Assembly: GCA_031270565.1 (NCBI GenBank)
Contig: JAISXJ010000027.1
Span: forward strand, 1-11,243
Reading direction: 5' to 3'
Length of the DNA: 11,243 nt
Origin: Prevotellaceae bacterium
GTDB taxonomy: Bacteria > Bacteroidota > Bacteroidia > Bacteroidales > Paludibacteraceae
Part shown: piece after piece, positions 6,815 to 11,243 of the stretch
Layout of the letters: each line of letters begins with the position of its first letter
Numbering within the stretch: the stretch's first letter is position 1
Notes under the pieces: generated by a model
The model's input: the letters and a program-made list of their open reading frames with translations, nothing else
Told to the model about the DNA's origin: nothing
Databases searched by the model: none
Position numbers and translations under genes: made by a program

Positions 6815-6850
6815 TAAAGAAAAAAGCCCCCGTTGCTGGAGGCTTCTTCG
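6815..6850 (-). terminator. rho-independent terminator of the nuclease gene pair
   Basis: On the minus strand AAGCCTCC (6838-6845) pairs with GGGGGCTT (6824-6831) around AGCAAC, with one T-G wobble. The second arm runs into TTTTTTC. The wobble becomes a C-A mismatch on the plus strand, which supports the minus direction. It lies about 30 bases beyond the stop codon at 6879. Confidence 0.82.
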
Positions 6851-6878
6851 TTTTTATTTTTATTAAAGGACAAAGAGA

Positions 6879-7949
6879 TTAAAGTCCGGAAGAAGATTTG
6901 GCAATGACAATCTTTTTCATCAAACGCCTGTCGGCAATGGTGAGTTGCATTAGATAAACGCCGCTCGGCAGCATCGACAGACTGATACGGCTGCCCGAAA
7001 CGGTAACTCCCTGCCTGAGCAACTCTCCGGCGAGGTTGAACAGAGAGTACGCCACAGGCAATTCCGACCCGCATTTCACCGTTACAAAATCACTTGCCGG
7101 ATTTGGCAGCACCTCCACCGCCTCCCAAAAACTTTCGTCCAGCGCCGAGCCTGCCTGCCACGATTGCCCCACACGATTGCCCCAGATATATTCCGCAAGT
7201 TCGGGATGGTCAATAAATGGATTCCTGTTGCGCTGACGTGCATAAACGGCATCGTTGCGGTCAGTCTCCTTTAATGAAACAGGGTCTTGCCGATGCCATT
7301 TAAGAAACAGATTGACGGCATAGGCGGTCAGTCCGTTGTTCGACCCGAATACGTCGTTGCCCCAGTTGGCGCAGATATTGGCGTAGCGTGTTGCCATATA
7401 GAAATAGGTGCGGGCAAAGTCGCCCTTATATTCATCGTCCGGCTCGAAGACCGTACCCGAATAGCCCGTAAAGGTAGAGCTTCCCAGCTTTCCAAGCGCC
7501 TTGCTGCCTAATGATGTGCCGTTCGCACACTCTCCAAAGGGATAGTTGCTGCGCTGACCGTTCACTTTGCCATCGGTCGGATAGACATGAAAAGCGTCGG
7601 AATACATGGGAGAGGCGTCATTAAACCAGCTCTTTGGAATGGAATGTTCACGGTTGTAGCAGTCGCAAACTGAAGAATAGCTGCCGCACTGCTTAGTGCC
7701 ATACGTAAATGAACAGGTAGAATACATATCCCAAATCTTATCATCGGCGGTTTTATCCGTAGTGGCATAGAGGGTCCAAAGACCGTCATAACTGATTACC
7801 GTATGACCTTTTATAATGTCATATAATTTAGTACGCAGCGATGATGAGGCATAACCTTCGGCGGATGCGTAATAGAGCGCCGGAGGCGCAGCAGCCGTCC
7901 ATAAGAAAAAACACAGCGCGGCAACGGGTAAAAAGAAAATTCGTTTCAT
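6879..7949 (-). CDS. secreted endonuclease I family nuclease with T9SS sorting domain
   Basis: A 356-residue protein. Residues 1-20 are a Sec signal (MKR, then a hydrophobic core ending TAAA). Residues about 30-260 form an endonuclease I-type domain of the beta-beta-alpha-metal fold: CYNREHSIPKSWF (97-109) carries the Glu101-His102 pair, HVYPTDGKVNGQRSN (121-135) holds the Asn metal-ligand region, then FEPDDEYKGDFAR (168-180) and NRNPFIDHPE (241-250). The family cuts DNA and sometimes RNA without strong sequence preference. Residues about 279-351 form a T9SS type A sorting domain (VLPNPASDFVTV, then LPSGVYLMQL and MKKIVIAK), so the protein should cross the outer membrane and be released or anchored outside. 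Four Cys at 79, 88, 95 and 97 cluster before the active site and may form disulfides. It follows its larger paralogue by 42 bases with no terminator between, so co-transcription is likely. Roles may include nutrient scavenging or clearing extracellular DNA. Confidence 0.92.
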   Translation of the reverse strand: MKRIFFLPVAALCFFLWTAAAPPALYYASAEGYASSSLRTKLYDIIKGHTVISYDGLWTLYATTDKTADDKIWDMYSTCSFTYGTKQCGSYSSVCDCYNREHSIPKSWFNDASPMYSDAFHVYPTDGKVNGQRSNYPFGECANGTSLGSKALGKLGSSTFTGYSGTVFEPDDEYKGDFARTYFYMATRYANICANWGNDVFGSNNGLTAYAVNLFLKWHRQDPVSLKETDRNDAVYARQRNRNPFIDHPELAEYIWGNRVGQSWQAGSALDESFWEAVEVLPNPASDFVTVKCGSELPVAYSLFNLAGELLRQGVTVSGSRISLSMLPSGVYLMQLTIADRRLMKKIVIAKSSSGL

Positions 7950-7991
7950 AGTAGAATATATTTATTGGAATAATAAGAACAAATACTGCTG

Positions 7992-10832
7992 TTATCTGGC
8001 AATTTTCACCGTATGACTGTTGCCTGACGGAAGCGCTATTCTGAGAATATACAACCCTTTCTGCGCCATAGGGACAAATTCTTCGGGAGAAAATAATGTC
8101 TGTTGCAACAGGCACAGACCTGTTACGGTGTAGAGTTTCAATACGGATTTCGCCGGTGCGCCGGTAATGTGTATGCCGTCGGCGGTGGTGTAAACACGAA
8201 TAGCGGCGAAATCGTCCCTGTTCTGTATATTCGTGTTGACCGGTTCCTGTGTGGTAACCTGCATCGCTTCCGACCATGCTGAAAGCGCCGACGAATAGAC
8301 TGTTTTGACGCGGTAGAAATAGGTCTGTCCCAGTGTCAGTCCCGTTACCGGAAAGCTTCCGCCGGTTACCGTCTGATTGTGCAGCACAAACACCGTATCG
8401 GGATAGCTGACGGCAACAACATCGTCAAATGCCAGATTGCCTGAGCCTTTTTTGTCGTATGTGAACCGGAACTGACGATAATTGTCAGTGGTTTTAAAAG
8501 TATAATGAGCGGTCTTTTTACCGGTACTTTCATAATAAAGCGTATCTACAGTGTTCCATAGCCCGCCGTTAGCGGCTTCCACCGTCAGATATGACCCGGC
8601 AGCTGTGCTTGTCGGATAACGGTACATAAACGACAGTTCCGAAATGGTAGAAGGATAGGTTACGGCGAGCCATTCACCGTTATTTTTGAGTGATACGGAC
8701 GGTATGGCTACGCCCGAACTTGCCGTCGACGTGTAGTTACCGCTCGCTGTGCCCGTCCATCCGGCAGGTAAGGGTTTCCCGTTGCTGCCAACGTCGTCGA
8801 ATCCTTCGGAGAATGTTTGCGTTCCGGATGCTGTCCAATAAAATACGTCAAGCAGATATGCGGTTGCTATTGGCGTTTCTTCCCAGTTGGCGGTAAACCC
8901 TGTTTCGTGAATATATGTCGGGCTAAGCGCTTCCGGCGTCTCCAGCGGCGTTGTTGTAAACTGAACGGAATTGACCGCAGCCACAGAGCCACCCGCCAGA
9001 AGCGCCGATGTCCTGTAAATATAGGCGCTGGAGGGCATCAGACCGGTAATGAGATAACTGTTTGTTGTGGCGGTGTACTGATTTATGAGCGTGGATGCAG
9101 TCCCCGACATGGTGTGTGCCGGTAATGCTGAAAAGTCATCTGTGCCAAGCGTAGTCCATTCACTCCAGTTGAATTGTGTGGTGGGATGCGTTACGGACGA
9201 CAGCCGTTTCAGCGTGATGTCTTCGCCCCAGTTATCCTGATTATTAACTTCACCGACAACGTCAATCATAATTCCCTCGTGATAAAGCGCTACGGCATCG
9301 TTGCCGTTAAACGACAGGATATTGAATTGAGAACTTGACGCGGTGGTTACCATATCTGCCAGCGCCAGCAGCTGAGGGTCTGCCGCTTCGTGTACAATGA
9401 CGCAGGTTTGTCCGTCGGGAAGCGTTCCATTTAATGGATAATTGCCGATAAAAGCGCCTAATCCGTTGTTCTGTTTGCGCAGGCTGTATTTCGACAAATC
9501 AACCGTCTGCCCTGTTCCGTTGTAGATGGCTATGGCTTTGTTCCACGAAGAGCCTTCGAGACAGGCGGATAAAAAGATGTCGCCGGCTTGAGTTGCGCCC
9601 GAACTGACATCAATCTGGTAGCCCGTAGCGGCGGGATAATTCATCCATTGCAGGCTGGCAGATGTTGAGGTAATGTCGGCGGCTTCCAGAGACATAAAGT
9701 CTCGCGAAGCAATGCCGCTTATCGGCACTGCGCACGTATCCGACAGCCCTCCGCCAAAAATAAGCAGCGTATCCGTTGTTACGCCAACGGCAGATGCATT
9801 GAAAGTAAGGGTTAACGTTGTACCGGCGCTTGCCGCAGCCACACTGACGGTTGATGTTGACAGCTCCAGTTGCGACGTGTGATTTTTTATGGTTAACTGC
9901 AACGGCTTGGTGAGATTTTTACCCAAAATATCTATCGACGCAGAAACGGCAACATGCAACATCCCCGCTCCAAAGTCAATCTTGTCCCAGCGGGAAGGCG
10001 AGACAAGAAAAGGACGGGTTTCCTGTGGGAAATGGTAGGTATTAAGCGTATCCGCACCCCAGATGTATTCAACCAGATTGGGATAATCAATAAATGGATT
10101 CCTGTTGCCCTGTATGGCGTAAATAGCTTCTGCGCGGTCCATCTCCTTTTGACTGACAGGGTCGTCTCTGTGCCATTGCAAGAGTAGCTTGATAGCCCAT
10201 GCCTGCCAGACGGGATAGGTGTTATTCATCATCATCGGCGACGACCATTGCGCAGCCAGATTCTCATACACCGTGGAGATATAGAGATAGGAGCGGGCAA
10301 AATCGCCCTTGTATTCATCGTCCGGCTCGAAGCAGTTACCTGTGTAACCGGCAAAGATGTTTGCCCCAACACGGCTTTTGCCGTTACTGAAAGAAGCAGT
10401 TCCCACCACGCCCAGCGGCAGATTGCTCTTGACGGAATTGGCGGCGCCGTCGGCGGGATAGAGATGATAAAGGTCTTTGTAGGCATTATTTGCATACGAC
10501 CCCCACCAGCTTTTGGGCAGAGAATGTTCGATGTGCATCCCGCTCACCGCCGCTGACGTACCGGTAAAATAACGCACCTCATCGGAATACATATCTATTA
10601 CCGAGTTGTCGTTGTTGCGGTCGGTTTGGTAGAATCCCTGCCATGTAAATCCCTCGCCGCTGCCATACGAGAGCATATTCGCCCGTGAGGCGATGGTTGC
10701 CAGAGCAGTTTTCAGGGCATCTTTTTGCTTGCCGTCCGCCAGATAGTAATATCCTATCGGCACAGATGCCCGCAGTCCGGTTGAAGCAGTCAAAAGCAGC
10801 GTTATCGCTGCGGAACAGAAAATTTTTTTCAT
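7992..10832 (-). CDS. large multidomain secreted endonuclease I with T9SS sorting domain
   Basis: A 946-residue protein starting at the ATG 10830-10832, which begins a Sec signal (MKKIFCSAAITLLL, cleavage near 22). An upstream in-frame ATG at 10943 is rejected because it lies in the -33 region of the promoter. Endonuclease I domain about 26-260: HIEHSLPKSWW (100-110) with Glu102-His103, HLYPADGAANSVKSNLP (123-139), FEPDDEYKGDFAR (168-180), NRNPFIDYPN (243-252). Residues about 280-375 look like an Ig-like domain common in Bacteroidota surface proteins (DFGAG, then LTLTFNAS). Residues about 378-630 read as a fibronectin III domain interrupted by a lamin-tail-like segment (about 415-575). Residues about 631-864 read as a second one interrupted by a jelly-roll-like segment (about 672-810). 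Residues 872-946 are a T9SS type A-like sorting domain ending TVKIAR. It shares motifs with the smaller nuclease just downstream, a paralogue. Likely a cell-surface or released nuclease with binding modules. Confidence 0.9.
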   Translation of the reverse strand: MKKIFCSAAITLLLTASTGLRASVPIGYYYLADGKQKDALKTALATIASRANMLSYGSGEGFTWQGFYQTDRNNDNSVIDMYSDEVRYFTGTSAAVSGMHIEHSLPKSWWGSYANNAYKDLYHLYPADGAANSVKSNLPLGVVGTASFSNGKSRVGANIFAGYTGNCFEPDDEYKGDFARSYLYISTVYENLAAQWSSPMMMNNTYPVWQAWAIKLLLQWHRDDPVSQKEMDRAEAIYAIQGNRNPFIDYPNLVEYIWGADTLNTYHFPQETRPFLVSPSRWDKIDFGAGMLHVAVSASIDILGKNLTKPLQLTIKNHTSQLELSTSTVSVAAASAGTTLTLTFNASAVGVTTDTLLIFGGGLSDTCAVPISGIASRDFMSLEAADITSTSASLQWMNYPAATGYQIDVSSGATQAGDIFLSACLEGSSWNKAIAIYNGTGQTVDLSKYSLRKQNNGLGAFIGNYPLNGTLPDGQTCVIVHEAADPQLLALADMVTTASSSQFNILSFNGNDAVALYHEGIMIDVVGEVNNQDNWGEDITLKRLSSVTHPTTQFNWSEWTTLGTDDFSALPAHTMSGTASTLINQYTATTNSYLITGLMPSSAYIYRTSALLAGGSVAAVNSVQFTTTPLETPEALSPTYIHETGFTANWEETPIATAYLLDVFYWTASGTQTFSEGFDDVGSNGKPLPAGWTGTASGNYTSTASSGVAIPSVSLKNNGEWLAVTYPSTISELSFMYRYPTSTAAGSYLTVEAANGGLWNTVDTLYYESTGKKTAHYTFKTTDNYRQFRFTYDKKGSGNLAFDDVVAVSYPDTVFVLHNQTVTGGSFPVTGLTLGQTYFYRVKTVYSSALSAWSEAMQVTTQEPVNTNIQNRDDFAAIRVYTTADGIHITGAPAKSVLKLYTVTGLCLLQQTLFSPEEFVPMAQKGLYILRIALPSGNSHTVKIAR

Positions 10833-10910
10833 AGCTCGTTTCTTTATAGATAAATAAAAACGCCTGTGTTTTTTTTTGTATAGAGCCCGTGAGTTAAAAA
10901 AATCGGGCAG

Positions 10911-10944
10911 CAAAGGTAGCATAAAATCCTCAATTACACGCAAA
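10911..10944 (-). promoter_or_regulatory. promoter of the nuclease gene pair
   Basis: On the minus strand TACCTTTG (10911-10918) is a perfect -7 box, identical to that of the O-acylation operon. TTTG at 10941-10944 serves as the -33 element, with a 22-base spacer that is slightly long. Transcription should start near 10905, giving a leader of about 75 bases. GCCCG (10885-10889) can pair with CGGGC (10904-10908) at the very 5' end of the mRNA, perhaps as a stabilising hairpin. Confidence 0.75.
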
Positions 10945-10969
10945 CGAAAAAAGGGGTTAACCGGTCTTG

Positions 10970-11007
10970 TTGCTAAAACGGAAATCCAAAATATCTTTGT
11001 ACTTTTG
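10970..11007 (+). promoter_or_regulatory. divergent promoter of the RhuM-like gene, two successive -7 boxes
   Basis: TATCTTTG (10992-10999) and, directly after it, TACTTTTG (11000-11007) both match TAnnTTTG. TTG at 10970-10972 is a possible -33 element for the first, 19 bases upstream. The boxes predict two starts about 8 bases apart and a leader of roughly 20-30 bases before the ATG at 11032. The promoter is back to back with the nuclease promoter at 10911-10944. Confidence 0.65.
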
Positions 11008-11031
11008 TGTAAAGATTTTACAAATTACAAA

Positions 11032-11243
11032 ATGGACAGAATAGACAAACATCATCACCCAGGTTCGCAGATTGTCATCTATCAGACAGAAGACGGGCAA
11101 ACGAAGTTGGAAGTACGCCTCGAAAATGAAACGGTGTGGCTGACGCAAGCACAAATGGGACAGTTGTTTGGAAAGGGACGAACAACGATTACCGAACATA
11201 TCCGGAATATTTTTGCAGAAGGCGAACTGCAGGAAGATGTGGC
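11032..11243 (+). CDS. RhuM (virulence protein) family protein, N-terminal part
   Basis: The gene runs off the right edge: 70 complete codons plus two bases are visible. The start MDRIDKHHHP follows a strong promoter and an AT-rich leader. Residues 14-31 (IVIYQTEDGQTKLEVRL) and 34-61 (TVWLTQAQMGQLFGKGRTT then ITEHIRNIF) match the conserved N-terminus of the RhuM family. This looks like a short beta hairpin followed by a helix-turn-helix in which a phage-like protein asks whether to act. The family was named from a Salmonella pathogenicity island, is widespread on mobile and accessory DNA, and its biochemical role is unsettled. Some Fic or KilA-N-type proteins share a similar N-terminal region, so the full protein could carry another C-terminal domain. 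Gene context here is accessory-like but no mobile-element gene is visible. Confidence 0.8.
   Translation, partial: MDRIDKHHHPGSQIVIYQTEDGQTKLEVRLENETVWLTQAQMGQLFGKGRTTITEHIRNIFAEGELQEDV

Noticed and set aside
6611..6817. 68-codon plus-strand ORF
   Set aside because: It is made mostly from the 41-bp palindromic repeats and has no promoter or recognisable domain.
7828..8277. 149-codon minus-strand ORF spanning the gap between the nucleases
   Set aside because: Out of frame with both nucleases, composed of Arg/Tyr-rich shadow sequence and lacking any domain.
10833..10943. Upstream ATG (10943) adding 37 residues to the large nuclease
   Set aside because: The added residues are highly basic, precede a perfect signal peptide, and the ATG falls in the -33 region of the promoter.
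10957..11199. 80-codon minus-strand ORF
   Set aside because: Antisense to the RhuM-like gene and to its promoter; Phe/Ser/Leu-rich shadow composition.

Overview
The window looks like the chromosome of a member of the Bacteroidota, most likely the order Bacteroidales. Three things point there. Promoters carry the family-specific -7 box TAnnTTTG, with three clear copies ahead of real genes. Two secreted nucleases end in type IX secretion (T9SS) C-terminal sorting domains. Translation starts sit in AT-rich leaders without a Shine-Dalgarno sequence. There are no rRNA, tRNA, transposase or CRISPR sequences.

Layout. Bases 1-800 hold no conventional gene. They contain a strong minus-strand terminator (81-124), a possible 33-residue minus-strand ORF just ahead of it (186-287), and two overlapping minus-strand open frames (508-746) that look like a repeated or decayed element. 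A plus-strand promoter (770-801), a 5' leader hairpin (807-861), an AT-rich lipoprotein gene (919-1773) and a terminator (1781-1821) make up a one-gene unit. Bases 1920-6464 are a tight three-gene minus-strand operon, with 4-bp and 11-bp gene overlaps. In transcription order it encodes an SGNH-hydrolase-like protein, a second SGNH-like protein and an MBOAT membrane O-acyltransferase, driven from a near-consensus promoter at 6542-6573. This is the layout expected of a polysaccharide O-acetylation machine: the MBOAT moves acyl groups across the inner membrane and periplasmic SGNH proteins transfer or remove them. No glycosyltransferase lies nearby, so the acceptor is unknown.

Bases 6630-6800 are a non-coding array of palindromes, including a 41-bp unit repeated three times. 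Then follows a minus-strand terminator (6815-6850) and two adjacent minus-strand genes for secreted endonuclease I-type nucleases. The downstream one (6879-7949) is compact: nuclease plus sorting domain. The upstream one (7992-10832) is a 946-residue multidomain version, with an Ig-like domain and two fibronectin III domains that each seem to be interrupted by another domain. Both are expected to be exported by Sec, then by T9SS, to degrade extracellular nucleic acid. At the right edge a divergent promoter drives a truncated plus-strand gene that looks like the RhuM (virulence protein) family.

The most interesting items are the dual-SGNH/MBOAT operon, with its GGSH active-site variant and enlarged MBOAT; the nested domain architecture of the large nuclease; the palindrome array; and the unexplained minus-strand small-ORF/terminator element at the left end. 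Family assignments are from recognised motifs; no database search was possible.
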